Source: Entoloma clypeatum (Eukaryota > Basidiomycota > Agaricomycetes > Agaricales > Entolomataceae). Taken from it: a stretch of DNA of 64,000 bases. Below are positions 43,136 to 53,105 of the stretch, in pieces. Position 1 is the stretch's first letter. Each line of letters opens with the position of its first letter. The translations under genes were made by a program, and so were the position numbers. The notes beneath the pieces were generated by a model. That model saw only the letters and a program-made list of their open reading frames with translations, was not told the origin of the DNA and ran no database searches. The stretch lies in assembly GCA_963565915.1 (NCBI GenBank), contig OY751492.1, positions 4,526,001 to 4,590,000 of the forward strand, given 5' to 3'.

Positions 43136-44816
43136 CTAGTTTTTAAGTAATCCGAAGTACGGGATAAACTTGCTAAAGAGGACTTTCCCCAGATTCTTAG
43201 TTAAAAGGTCTGCAGGGTTATTCACTCCTTCGATGAATTCAACTGTAATGATGCCTTCAGATACTTTTTCTCTGACGAAGTGGAATCGCACGTCGATGTG
43301 CTTGGACCGCTTTTCAGTTACAGGGTTGGATGCGATAAAGACGGAGCCATTGTTATCTCCATAGATCGGGACTGATCCGATCTGCATCCCAAGTTCGGCA
43401 AGCATGCTTCTAAGCCATGTCACTGCGCGACTGCAATCTGATAGCGCCATGTATTCTGCTTCCGTGGAAGAGAGGGCAATGGTTTTCTGCGCTGATGAAA
43501 CCCATGTTACTGCTCCAGATGCCAGCGATACGAAGTAACCAGTGGTGGACTTTCTGGTGTTTTTGTCTGACGCCCAATCGGAGTCTGTGAATGCGTAGAT
43601 TCCTTTCCCAGAATCACCATCGTACATGATCGCGTAATTTTTTGTTGCCCTCAAATACCTGCAAATATCCCTAGCCACTTCTAAATGGTATTTGGTAGGG
43701 TTTGCGGAGAATTGGGACATTTTGATCATGGCGAAACAAATGTCGGGTCTTGTCCCGATCATTGAGTACAATAATGATCCAATGACGGATTGGTACTTGG
43801 ATCTGAGTTCCGCATTGGGTTCATCTTCAGACTTCATGGGTTTGTAGCCCGTTGGGAGTGGGGTATGGGTGGCATTAGATTCGCTCATCCCCATGCATGT
43901 GAGAATTTTCTCAAGGTAGGGTACTTGATCAATGAAGATCCTCTTCCCACGTTGCCTTATTTGGATAGAGAGAAATTCTTTTGGTTCCCCATCAGGGATT
44001 AGGTGGCCTAGGTCCCTACATTCCCATGTTGTCATGAAGGCCTTCTTCTTTTCTAGCGTGTATTCCCGGTTTGTGCCAAGAAAAGCAGAGTCATCAACAT
44101 AAATGACTGTGATCACAATTTCCCCTTTGGTACTTGTGTGAATAAACTCCCGCATCGGAGTGTAGCCAGACAAAACCGAGCTTTTTCATGGAGGAATTGA
44201 GTTCTCTCCACCAGGCTAATGCGGCCTGCTTGAGTCCATATAGGGCTTTGAATAGTTGGTACACGAAGTGTTCTTTCCCTTTTACTATGTAACCCTCAGG
44301 CTGTCACATGTAAATTACCTCATGGAGTGTTCCATAGAGGAAGGCTGATGAGACGTCCAAGAATGTCATGAACCACCCTTCAAGGGCTGTCAATGCCAGA
44401 ATTAACCAGACAGTCTCGTACCTCACTACTGGTGAGAAGATCTGATCGAAATCAATCCCTTCTACCTGTGAGAAGCCTTTTGCGACAAGGTGCGCTTTCA
44501 AGCGCCCGTCGGATTTTTCATTGTAAACCCATTTGTTCCTTAGAGCCTTCCTCCCTGCAGGTAGGGGTACTAGCTCCGTGATCACACCGCGGCTTTTGAG
44601 CATGTCTAGCTCTTTACGTTCTGCCGCATACCAATCTTCTTTGTTTGGAAGAGGGTATATGTCTTTGTGTGACATTTCGATGATGCCTACTTGGATAGAG
44701 ATTGCCTCCATTAGGAGATCATTCATCCATGCCGATTGACCGCCTAATCTACGTCTTCGAACCATTTTTTCAAGATCAGAAGCAGGGGTGTCTTCCCCAT
44801 AGATGCTACCTGGCAT
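43136..44816 (-). pseudogene. pol: Copia 2 RT and RNase H
   Basis: First part 44816-44304 (AMKS-type RT start: WVYNEKSDGRLKAHLVAKGF, FLDVSSAFLYGTL) ends at TGA 44304. About 130 bp on, the frame shifts, then 44173-43136 carries YVDD, TRPDICFAMIKMSQFSANPT and a full RNase H (AFTDSDWASDKNTRKSTTGY; SSTEAEYMALSDCSRAV; IDVRFHFVREKV). Only these two lesions separate it from a working RT-RNase H, and both also occur in copia 1. Confidence 0.92.
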
Positions 44817-44879
44817 TCTCCGAACTTGTCGTTCCCTGATTGGTCGATCTGGTACTTGTTCGGGTTCCGGAGTGGGTAC

Positions 44880-47687
44880 TCATGGCTTGTCATCAGGCTC
44901 GCTAAGTGGCAAATCATTGTCTGATTCAGGGTGATCCTGTCCAGTAGGAACAGGGTTGTGAGGTGTTTTGTTATGACTGTCATTGTCATCAATTCCAGGG
45001 ATGAGGTCCTCAAACTCATCAGCCGGTTCTGGGTTTTCCATTTCTGGATGGTTTTCTGGCAAAGGGTCGATGTGACATCTAGGGTACTTTCTCTCATCAA
45101 AGATCGCTTTCCCACCCATGAAAATCGTATTAGTCTCAGGATCCATGAAACGGTATCCTTTGACTCCTGGTTTCGATCCGAGATAAATCATCAATTGTGA
45201 TCTGGATTCCAGGGAGTTTTTCCGTTTCTCTTTTGGGATATATACATATGCCTGGCATCCGAAGACTCTGACACTTGACATGTCGGGGATCTCATTAGTC
45301 ACCCTGAAGTAAGGGGTTTTCCATTCAAGACGCTGCATGGGGGTTCTGTTGTAGAGGAACACTGCATGTTCCAAACAGAATTCCCACCACATAGGTGGTA
45401 AACACGCGTCGAAGCGCAAGGCCTGAGATTTTTCCCATAGAGTTTGATTGATCCTTTCTGCTCTACCATGCTGCTGATGCTGATATGGGAGCGTGATGTC
45501 GATCAGAATTCCATGATCGGCAAGTACATCCTTGTATTCATTAAACTCTCCACCTCCATCAACTCGCCATTTCTTAGGGGTAGCAGCGAACTGATTCTGG
45601 ATCATCGCAAGAAATTGTCTTAGTGCCGTGATGGCGACAGACTTCTTTCTAAGCAAGACGACCCAGACGTGGGATAAAAAATCGTCCAAAAACGTAAGGA
45701 AATATTTATATTTGTGGTATGATGCCGTGGATATCTGTTTGAGATCAGAATGGATCAGATCAAAGGTTTTTGTTGCCCTTGTCATTGAATTGGGATATGA
45801 CTGATTCGGCATTTTCCCTTTGAGGCAACCCGTGCAACTTTCCTGTGATTTCTCACGTACTAGTGTCTCAGGTACCCCTTTGGTACTGGTGGGAATCTTT
45901 CGGAGTGCTTGATCATTTGGGTGACCAAGGCGCTTGTGCCATGTTTCGACAGTGATTTCACTTGAGATCGCATGGATCTGGTCATAGCGTATTTCAGTGT
46001 CTAACCAGTAAATGGTTTGACCAAGGATGTGAGGCGAAAACTGGATTTTGCTCAATCCTTTGGAGATGTTGATTTCTCCACAAGTCCTGTCTACTTTGTA
46101 ACCATGGTTAAGGAAGATGCCTAGGGACAATAGGCGTGTGTCCATGTCCGGGATGTAGAACACTGGTCTGAGAAGATGGGTTTTAACTTCCCCATTTAGG
46201 GTGTGCCGTACTGGAACGGCCCCAACTCCGAGTATTTCCAGTTTCTTCCCTTTGGCTGCAGTTTGGATGAATCGCTTGACCGTGAGAGGTCTATAATATG
46301 CAAAGTCCTTAAACTCATAGGTGAAGTGTAAAGAGGCGCCGGAATCTAATATCCATTGCGTGTTCTCTTTTTCCTTACAATGTGTACAAGAAGCAAAATG
46401 TTTAATATATTTTTTATGTAAATCACTGCTAAAGTGATCTACGCATTCTGTACTGGTACTAGCTAATATATTATATGTCTGTTGAGAGGCATAATTAGCT
46501 TTCCGCATTTGGCAAGGTTCAAGAAAAGGGTATGACGGACCGTCAAGTTCTATCTCGTAATCAAACTCATCCGGCCCCATCCGTTCCTGGTCGATGTCCA
46601 TCATCTTCAGTGATTCCTCTATTGACGGGGCAATGCAACGCTGTTTAGCCGGCCTTTCGTCAATGTCAGGAATGATGGTATCTACGATACGAAGATTTGA
46701 CCCAGAGGGTTGGGCACCGATTTCTCGGGCGAGTCTTCGCACCCTCTCATTCTTTTTCCACACAGACGGCTTTCCAGAGGGAAGCCCGGTGTACTGAGAG
46801 GGAGGTGGGTTCATGCATTGCAGGAGTGACTGCATTCCTTCCGACTCAGGCTGCACGGTACTCGTAGTTTTCCCACAGCCCGTTACAGTGGTGAAGGCAG
46901 GGGCATGTTGACGAGGAGGAAGGGGACAGGGAGCAGGATAATGAGGAGGTTGCTCAATGGCCAGTGCGATGAACTCGACCATCTCCTCGGCGTGGTCGGA
47001 CTCGTTGTCCACGTTGTTGGCACGCTTCTTCTGGTTGCGCCAGCGTCCTTTTCCCTTCTTCTTTTCAGAAGCGGTACTTGGGTCGGTCGAGTTAGTCTGC
47101 TCGTCAGTGTTGTTACGCGAGGTACACGGCACTGTTTGCTTTTCCCATTTGGGGTCTTTCCCCTTTCGCTTAGTCCTGGAGATTTCCCGGGCCTGCTTGT
47201 TGGACGCCCGAGTAGACCCTATCGCATACTTGCGCTGGTACTCTGAGATGATGCTGTCGGTGATGGCCTGCCATGTGAAGTGGTCGGCATCGTAGACCTG
47301 GAAGAGGGCGGTGGAGAGGGATGACCAAGCGTCAGGAATGGCACTTGCCAGGATCATAGCCTGCATCAGATCAGGCACGATGCACTTCGCGTTGCTGAGG
47401 CGAGCAAAGAGTGACCCAAGGCGCTCGATTTCCGGTACGGGGTCGCGACCCGACAGCTTGAAGGAGGCAGCGGCCTTGAAGTCGCCGAATATGGTGGTGG
47501 GGGTGACCTTTGAATATGCGTCCTTTAACGATGTCCAGGCTTCCTTCGAGGTCTTGGTGTCTTTGATGTGTCTCCTGATGGCTTTGGAGACCTTGAGGCG
47601 GATGGAATCAAGGGCCATGTCATCGTCCCTGATCCAGGTCTTCCTTTCTTTGTGGAAGGCGGGTTGGTCGACGGTAATAGTGACCAC
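44880..47687 (-). CDS. gag-pol: Copia 2 Gag-protease-integrase, 935 aa open frame
   Basis: Single frame from within gag to TGA 44880. Gag capsid region as in copia 1 but without the internal duplication, then CTHCKEKE, protease WILDSGASLHFTYEFKDF, zinc domain (HKRLGHPNDQAL...CTGC) and integrase DDE core (LIHSDLKQI, RVDGGGEFNEY, GRAERINQTLWEK). The native N-terminus (about 60 residues) is lost by deletion, so the start shown (near 47687) is not the original one. Confidence 0.85.
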   Translation of the reverse strand: MVTITVDQPAFHKERKTWIRDDDMALDSIRLKVSKAIRRHIKDTKTSKEAWTSLKDAYSKVTPTTIFGDFKAAASFKLSGRDPVPEIERLGSLFARLSNAKCIVPDLMQAMILASAIPDAWSSLSTALFQVYDADHFTWQAITDSIISEYQRKYAIGSTRASNKQAREISRTKRKGKDPKWEKQTVPCTSRNNTDEQTNSTDPSTASEKKKGKGRWRNQKKRANNVDNESDHAEEMVEFIALAIEQPPHYPAPCPLPPRQHAPAFTTVTGCGKTTSTVQPESEGMQSLLQCMNPPPSQYTGLPSGKPSVWKKNERVRRLAREIGAQPSGSNLRIVDTIIPDIDERPAKQRCIAPSIEESLKMMDIDQERMGPDEFDYEIELDGPSYPFLEPCQMRKANYASQQTYNILASTSTECVDHFSSDLHKKYIKHFASCTHCKEKENTQWILDSGASLHFTYEFKDFAYYRPLTVKRFIQTAAKGKKLEILGVGAVPVRHTLNGEVKTHLLRPVFYIPDMDTRLLSLGIFLNHGYKVDRTCGEINISKGLSKIQFSPHILGQTIYWLDTEIRYDQIHAISSEITVETWHKRLGHPNDQALRKIPTSTKGVPETLVREKSQESCTGCLKGKMPNQSYPNSMTRATKTFDLIHSDLKQISTASYHKYKYFLTFLDDFLSHVWVVLLRKKSVAITALRQFLAMIQNQFAATPKKWRVDGGGEFNEYKDVLADHGILIDITLPYQHQQHGRAERINQTLWEKSQALRFDACLPPMWWEFCLEHAVFLYNRTPMQRLEWKTPYFRVTNEIPDMSSVRVFGCQAYVYIPKEKRKNSLESRSQLMIYLGSKPGVKGYRFMDPETNTIFMGGKAIFDERKYPRCHIDPLPENHPEMENPEPADEFEDLIPGIDDNDSHNKTPHNPVPTGQDHPESDNDLPLSEPDDKP

Positions 47688-48102
47688 CGGAGGTTGAGTT
47701 GCAGATGTTGCAGTCGAGGGTGGAGCGAGAGGTAGACATTTTTTTTAATGAATCTAAAAGGAGTTTTTTTTTCCAATCAGTGATGTTCTTTTATGAATTT
47801 GATTTTTAGAGAAAACAAATAAATGATTCCTCATAACATATTCCCTTTAGGAATAGCAGTTGTGGGAAAAACCCTTTTTGTCAGAAGTGTGTGAGGTACG
47901 ATTGATGTTTCCACATGATGTGTACTGAGTCAATCCCCTTAGGGACACTTCATGACAGGTACTTGTCGTAATGACGTTCCCAGGTTCATGTGTGAAGAAA
48001 AAAGTAAGACTCAGAACCTAGATCTTTCGATCGGTTCTTTGCCAACCAGGGTAGAGTGGGCAGGTACTCACTGTTGCCAGCGTTCCCAAGTCCCTCTGCT
48101 AT

Positions 48103-48117
48103 CCGGGGCCCATAACC
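48103..48117 (-). promoter_or_regulatory. Copia 2 primer-binding site
   Basis: Minus strand GGTTATGGGCCCCGG directly inside the 5' LTR, identical to copia 1. Complementary to the initiator tRNA-Met anticodon arm. Confidence 0.7.
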
Positions 48118-48426
48118 TGTTGAAGTTCCACCTGGGCGCTAGCCGCAGATGTACTGAGCAACACAGCTACAGTGGAAGTACTCTACTTAACCGTTCTAGT
48201 CACTTACTTGGATTGGAGAGGGTGAGGCTGGTGAGAGCAGTTGAGGCTGGTAAGAGCGATGGAGCTGGTTAAGAGTCAAGAGACAACTTATTGATATTGA
48301 CAGTTTCCTGGTCTTATATACCGTACTACTGTTTGTACCAACCAAATAAGTATGTAATCAAAGATGTCTAAGGTCACATGATATAATCTAATCTAATCTA
48401 ATCTATGTGATGGAAAAGTTTCAACA
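48118..48426 (-). repeat. 5' LTR of copia 2
   Basis: 309 bp, same termini as 42760-43068. The element's leader follows on the low side (47740-48117). Confidence 0.93.
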
Positions 48427-48431
48427 GCATC

Positions 48432-48764
48432 AGCAAGGGTCACACGACACCCACCCTCGGTGGGCAAGGGAATGTTGAATGCAGCTGGTCCTGACACTGA
48501 AAGGAAGTGTCGGGAACTCCCAGTTCCTCTGCCGGGCCCAACAGGATGGCTTTGCTCCCATGTCGGGATCTCGCGACTGCATGCGCAATGGGAATGTCCA
48601 ATTTTCAGGCTGGGGCTGGGATTCTGTCAGGAGACAGCAGGGGTCACATCCCATTTCAAACAGATTCCCATAAACTTCAAGTCACAGGTTCACTAGAATG
48701 ATAAATACCTACATACCATGTACGACTTTTATCTAGATTAACTAGAATGATAAATATCTACATA
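48432..48764. other. Spacer
   Basis: No gene supported. Continues the host sequence interrupted by copia 2. A near-duplicate CTAGAATGATAAATAYCTACATAC occurs twice (48694 and 48741), interrupted once. Confidence 0.35.
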
Positions 48765-49393
48765 CTATGTACTGTTTGTATCCTCAGTAGGTCTTGCTCG
48801 TTTTGCCAGCCCCAGTTCGGAATTCGACGACAGCTTCCATTTCTGTGATATCCCGGTCATTGGTTGCTGACTGAGTTCTTCTCTCAGTGCGCTGACTTCC
48901 CTCATGAGGAGGCTGATTTGCATTTCATGACTGTCCTTCATCTGCCGCATCTCCGCTCTCAGCATCCCGACATCCTCGCGGAGGCTTCCTAGTTCTGCCA
49001 GACCGGCATCCTGGTTCCGAAGGATTCCCTCAAGGTCATTTGCAATGCCTACCATTTAATGGGGATCAGGCCTGAAAGCAGAAATCTGCATCAACAGTCA
49101 GTGGTACTCACCTTCCTTCCACTCACCCCCAATCAGCTCTGGGGCCGAGGAGCGAGCCTTGCCCTCTCTCCGAATGACATCCTGATTTTTCCTCGCCCTC
49201 CCTATTGTCCGGGCAATGGAGGTGTGCTTAGTTAGTATGCTAATAAAGCAAAACGTACAACATGCCGTCGGAGCATCTGCTCTGCCCCGCTGACCAGATC
49301 CTGGGGCTTGTGTGCAAATTGGGATATTTCGATTTCGAGGCTGGTCTGTATGATGGTCAATGCGGTGTGACCAAGAGTGTCCTCGTTTGCCAT
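48765..49393 (-). CDS. Coiled-coil protein of unknown function, 3 exons, 177 aa
   Basis: Exons 49393-49259, 49226-49112 and 49048-48765; introns 49227-49258 (32 nt, unusually short, GTACGT donor, TACTAAC branch) and 49049-49111 (63 nt, GTGAGT). The joined frame is open throughout: MANEDTLGHTALTII, DLVSGAEQMLRRH, SIARTIGRARKNQDVIRREG, then a coiled coil (LAELGSLREDVGMLRAEMRQ; LLMREVSALREELSQQ) and a basic tail ending LAKRARPTED. No known domain. Divergent from the gene at 49623, 229 bp apart. A broken paralogue of exon 1 lies at 42580-42690. Confidence 0.6.
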
Positions 49394-49622
49394 GTGATCG
49401 TTCCTCGAGGACGTCGTGTGGTGGAAGAAGCTGTTTCAACCTCCCTGGCAGGTCAACAAGCTGTGATGGCAGAGATGCGGCCCTTGACATCACACATTGA
49501 GCGACCCTGTGATGGCCACTCCAGTCACAGGTTGTCATCCTTGAATCATAGCAAAGGTGAGCCCAGGGCGTTCTCTGAATCCAGAATTGACTCCAGTAAC
49601 AAGGTTATAGATCTCTCCAATC

Positions 49623-50672
49623 ATGGCCGATATTTCACTGTCCTACAACACACCCCTTCAGTCCTTCCCCTTACCTCCTCTCACACCTGAAGGCTCTCCT
49701 GAAGATGGACCTATGCTTCTGGATACCAATGCCCCAGTGTATTGGCAAACCTTTGACTCACCATCACTGGCCTTGTCTTCCCCAGGACACATTGATTGGC
49801 AGGACTTTGAGTCACCAATGTCTGTTCCGTCCGATACCACCGGGAATGAACATGTCAACTGGAAGGACTTCGGGTCAATTCCTCCTTCGCCGACATGTTC
49901 TGCAGCAAATTCTTCACAGAGTTGCAGCCCGTCGGGCCCGGAAGGCAGAGCAATCAGGAGTACCACTGACTGTGTTGGGGGAAGCCTGTTGTTCAGTTTG
50001 GATAGATTGACTGCAGTAACGGATGCCCAACTTCCTGCCCTGGACATCCCAGGCCTCTCTCCTGGCACTCCCTCAAGCAGCAATGGATCAATGGGCCGAG
50101 GCAGCGATACTTCACCAGACCCAGGGCATTGGGATATCATCGACGTCACTTCATCTCCAGCTACGCCTCACTTCCCCGTTTTCGACTTCCCAGATGGACT
50201 CAGGCCAAGTCTATCCCTGCCGATCCACGGCACCACTCTCAAGTTGGGACACCTGCCAGCATTGCCACCAAGCATATGTACCAAGCCCTGCTGTGCGCCC
50301 TGCTTTTACCAGGAACCCCCCAATGTAACCGATGATGATGAGGTTCTCAAGTGTCTCAAAACCATCCCCTGTCCTGGGCAGGGGAGTCTCAGGAGGTGCT
50401 GTCATTTCTGGGCTGCTGGGGGCCAGAAACTCTTCCAGTCCGTTGAGGTCCATCATGAGAAGCAGCCGGTGAAACTTCCAGCTTGGTGTCTTGCATTCTG
50501 GGAGCCCATGGCATTTTATTGGAAGGATGTCCGCTGGTGGTACAAGGCACTCAAGATGCTCGAAGAGGCTGGTGACCAAACCACACTCGATTTCATCGTG
50601 ACTATCCCATGGCATTCCACTTGTCCGGTTCATGGCTTCAAAACCTACAACCTTGCCCGATTTGCCAGATGA
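49623..50672 (+). CDS. Unknown protein, 349 aa, Cys-rich C-terminal half
   Basis: Intact single-exon frame from ATG 49623. Residues 1-210 are Pro/Ser-rich with a repeated motif (YWQTFDSPSLALSSPGHIDWQDFESP, then VNWKDFGS; each block shortened here). Residues 215-349 look folded: CTKPCCAPCFYQEPP, CLKTIPCPGQGSLRRCCHFW, WCLAFWEPMAFYWKDVRWWY, TIPWHSTCPVHG. At least nine Cys suggest metal binding. Family not recognised. Ends 4 bp before the 3' module of element E2. Shares a 229-bp divergent promoter region with the coiled-coil gene. Confidence 0.55.
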   Translation: MADISLSYNTPLQSFPLPPLTPEGSPEDGPMLLDTNAPVYWQTFDSPSLALSSPGHIDWQDFESPMSVPSDTTGNEHVNWKDFGSIPPSPTCSAANSSQSCSPSGPEGRAIRSTTDCVGGSLLFSLDRLTAVTDAQLPALDIPGLSPGTPSSSNGSMGRGSDTSPDPGHWDIIDVTSSPATPHFPVFDFPDGLRPSLSLPIHGTTLKLGHLPALPPSICTKPCCAPCFYQEPPNVTDDDEVLKCLKTIPCPGQGSLRRCCHFWAAGGQKLFQSVEVHHEKQPVKLPAWCLAFWEPMAFYWKDVRWWYKALKMLEEAGDQTTLDFIVTIPWHSTCPVHGFKTYNLARFAR

Positions 50673-50675
50673 GGT

Positions 50676-50764
50676 AATCCACGTGACCGTTGGTTGAAAA
50701 GCTTTGCGCGTGATTTTTCTCTCTTGTCACCCAACCACAACATCTATCCCGTTGCCTATCCATT
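50676..50764 (+). promoter_or_regulatory. E-family 3' module, leader of the accessory gene
   Basis: On the minus strand TTTTCAACCAACGGTCACG then GGATTACC, matching 57733-57760 and resembling 42010-42040. On the plus strand it immediately precedes the accessory ATG (50765) with a CT/CA-rich leader (CACCCAACCACAACATC). It likely serves as the antisense gene's promoter region. Confidence 0.55.
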
Positions 50765-51754
50765 ATGTCCGCTGAGAACTCACCCCTCACCGCTCTCCGT
50801 GCTGAAAGGGAGTGCCAGAAGAAGGTCACCGAGGAGTTGGAGAGGAAGCTGCAGGAGGCAGAGGAGCGTGTGAAGGAAGATGCAGAGCGCGCGGAGGTGA
50901 AAAGGGCGGCGAAAGAGCAGAGACGAGCAGAGAGGAAAGCAGAGAAAGCGAAGGCAAAGGAGCCGGTTGCGGGTGCAGATGCAGATGCAGATGCGGCAGG
51001 GGCAAAGAAGGTCAAGTTGCAGAGAGTGTTCAAGGACATGCCTGCGAGTTACAAGCAGGGGAATGAGGATTGCACCTCCTGCTGGAAAGCAGGGGGACTT
51101 GTGTTTTTGGCCATCAGAGTAAGTTCTCTCTATTTCTTTATACACTTCATTATCAACTTGTTCTTTAGGAATGACAATGCTTCGTCGTGCTGGCGGTGCC
51201 AGCGTTTAAAACGAAGCTGCACAACGGGAGTGGAAGCGGAGTCGGAGGTGAAGCGGAGGATGACCAAGGCGGTGAGGGTCGGAAAGGCTAAGGTGGCAGG
51301 TGGTGCGACGAAGAACGTGAAGGTGGGATCGTCCAAGGGAGAGGGGACCACGGAGGGATCACGGATAGCTGCAGTGTCGGAGGAGCCGGAGTTCATGCCG
51401 GGGGGGTTTGGTCCGCCGGAGGTGGTCATAGGCACGGAGGTGGTGAGAGGGCTTAGGAGCATGATAAGGGAGATGCGGCTGATAAAGGCGGAGTTGAAGG
51501 AACTGCGGGAGATCAAGGAGCTTTTGACGGTTATCGCGTGGAGGGAGGATTTGGAGGCTTCGGAGGAGGGATCCGACGAGGACGAGGATGCGGAGGAGTA
51601 TGATAGGGTATTGGAGGAGTTGGCAAAGGAGGTAGAAGAAGAAGAAGAAAAAGAAGAAGAAACAAAGAAGTGGAAGCGGATGGAGGAAGCAGAAGAGGAA
51701 TCTGGATCGGAGTGGAACGAGGAGACGGAGGGGGTATCTAACAAAAAACAGTGA
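50765..51754 (+). pseudogene. Element E2 accessory gene: coiled coil with split CxxC cluster
   Basis: Antisense to pol. ATG 50765; residues 1-75 are a charged coiled coil (RERECQKKVTEELERKLQEA). The Cys cluster CTSCWKAG...C continues after an intron at 51119-51168 (GTAAGT...TTCTTTAG) as SSCWRCQRLKRSC. The frame fits only if one G is removed from a G5 run (51092-51096). So this copy has a 1-nt insertion, or an assembly error, and the unspliced frame merely happens to stay open. The C-terminal half is acidic with another coiled coil (MIREMRLIKAELKELREIKE). Intron position and phase match the E' gene at 41508-41555. Probably DNA- or RNA-binding; function unknown. Confidence 0.6.
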
Positions 51755-51805
51755 AAGTAGTTTTTGTGTTAGTATAAAATATTAATAGATTTTCTTTTCT
51801 TCTTG

Positions 51806-53105
51806 TTACAAGCGCGATAAGGGGCCTGGCTTAGTTGGTTGAGCGGAGTGGAAGTCCGCTACCGTATCCGCTGCATGTTCAAGCTCGGATGCGGGTAACC
51901 AAGAAAACTCTTCACTGGTGTCTTCATAACCTAACCAGCAGACGAGGTAAAGGAGTTTGCATCGTCGTCTTTTATCGATCTTTGAGTCGATGATTTCTGC
52001 AATTTTGTATTCGGTTTCTCCTTCGATCTCGAGTGGAGGCGGAGGAGATTGTATCCAATTTGGAATCTCGTTAGGAGTTGCTGGTTCGAGCATGGATATG
52101 TGGAAGACAGGGTGTATAGCACGCATAGTGTCGGGTAGACGGAGTGTAAAGGAGTGCGTGCCGGGTTGGGCTATGATTTCAAATGGGCCAGCATATTTGT
52201 CGGATAACTTTTGGGTGGGTTGTGTGGTGCGGAAGAACTTGGCTTTAACAAAGACTTCTTGTCCGACGTGGAGCGGAGGAGGCGGAGAATGTCGGACGTC
52301 CGCAGGGCCTTGATAACGTTGTTGTGCCTCTGCAACAGCAGTCTTTAGTTCTTGATGTAATTCATCTAAGTCAACAATGTATTGTCGAGCTTTATCGGAT
52401 GCTAGATCACATTCTGGATGGAGTGTAATGTCGGGATGATAACCTTTGTTGGCAAAGAATGGTGATACACCAGTAGTGGCACTCGGAGTGTTGTTGTAAG
52501 CGAACTCCGCAAGCGGAAGCAAAGCGAACTCCGCAAGCGGAAGCAAAGCGGACCAGTTGTCTTGCTGGTAGTTGCAGAAAATGGGAGGTATTGTTCGAGT
52601 GTCTGGTTGGTGCGTTCGGTTTGACCATCGCCTTCAGGGTGATATCCAGAAGTGAAGTGAAGTCTCATGTCAAGGGCTTTTGCAAGAGAGCAGAAAAAGC
52701 GGGAGATGAATTCAGGTTCGCAATCGGATGTGACATTTTGCGGAACTCCGTGCTTGGAAAAGACGTGAAGCACAAAAAGGTTTGCTAGGTCTTCGGATGT
52801 GCAATTAATGGTGGTAGGGATGAAGATGCCTTGTTTAGTGAGGCGGTCTACAATGACCAGAATCGCATCGGAGCCAGTGGATGTCGGAAGGGGTTCAATG
52901 AAATCCATGGAAATAGAATGCCAGGGACGTTCAGGAATAGGGAGTTGTTTAAGCAGACCATAGGGTTTATGACGTTGGGGTTTGGCGCGCATACAAGTGG
53001 TACATGACTTGCAATACTTTTTGACGAAGTCGCGCATTCCAGGCCAAGTGTATTCTCGTTGGATGAGACTAATAGTCTTATTTTGACCACTTTCTCGTGG
53101 GTGTC
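51806..53105 (-). pseudogene. pol: Element E2 integrase and chromodomain-like end
   Basis: Resumes after a deletion at about 53105: WPGMRDFVKKYCKSCTTC (end of zinc domain), SMDFIEPLPTSTGSDAILVI (first Asp), NVTSDCEPEFISRFF (second Asp), DGQTERTNQTLEQY (Glu). A 24-bp tandem duplication repeats LLPLAEFA and shifts nothing. C-terminal domain: RAIHPVFHISMLEPATP, then the chromodomain-like LLYLVCWLGYEDTSEEFSWL. It ends 51 bp from the stop of the antisense gene. Confidence 0.85.
52501..52548. repeat. 24-bp perfect tandem duplication in integrase
   Basis: CGAACTCCGCAAGCGGAAGC + AAAG occurs twice in a row. Being a multiple of three, it adds eight residues without breaking the frame. Confidence 0.9.

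Larger units (their letters stand above)
42760..48426 (-). mobile_element. Ty1/copia element 2
   Basis: 5667 bp. LTRs 42760-43068 and 48118-48426, target duplication GCATC (42755-42759 and 48427-48431). Same family as copia 1 but a separate insertion. Its gag start has about 170 bp deleted (near 47700-47735), and a CGA seen in copia 1 has become TGA at 44880. Confidence 0.94.

Noticed and set aside
51119..51168. Reading the 50 nt as coding (hydrophobic segment in the accessory protein)
   Set aside because: The sequence has GTAAGT and TTCTTTAG ends, is T-rich, and the homologous gene at 41933 has an intron in exactly this place and phase.
52501..52548. Start of a repeat array in integrase
   Set aside because: Only two units exist and the frame is kept, so it is a simple 24-bp duplication.
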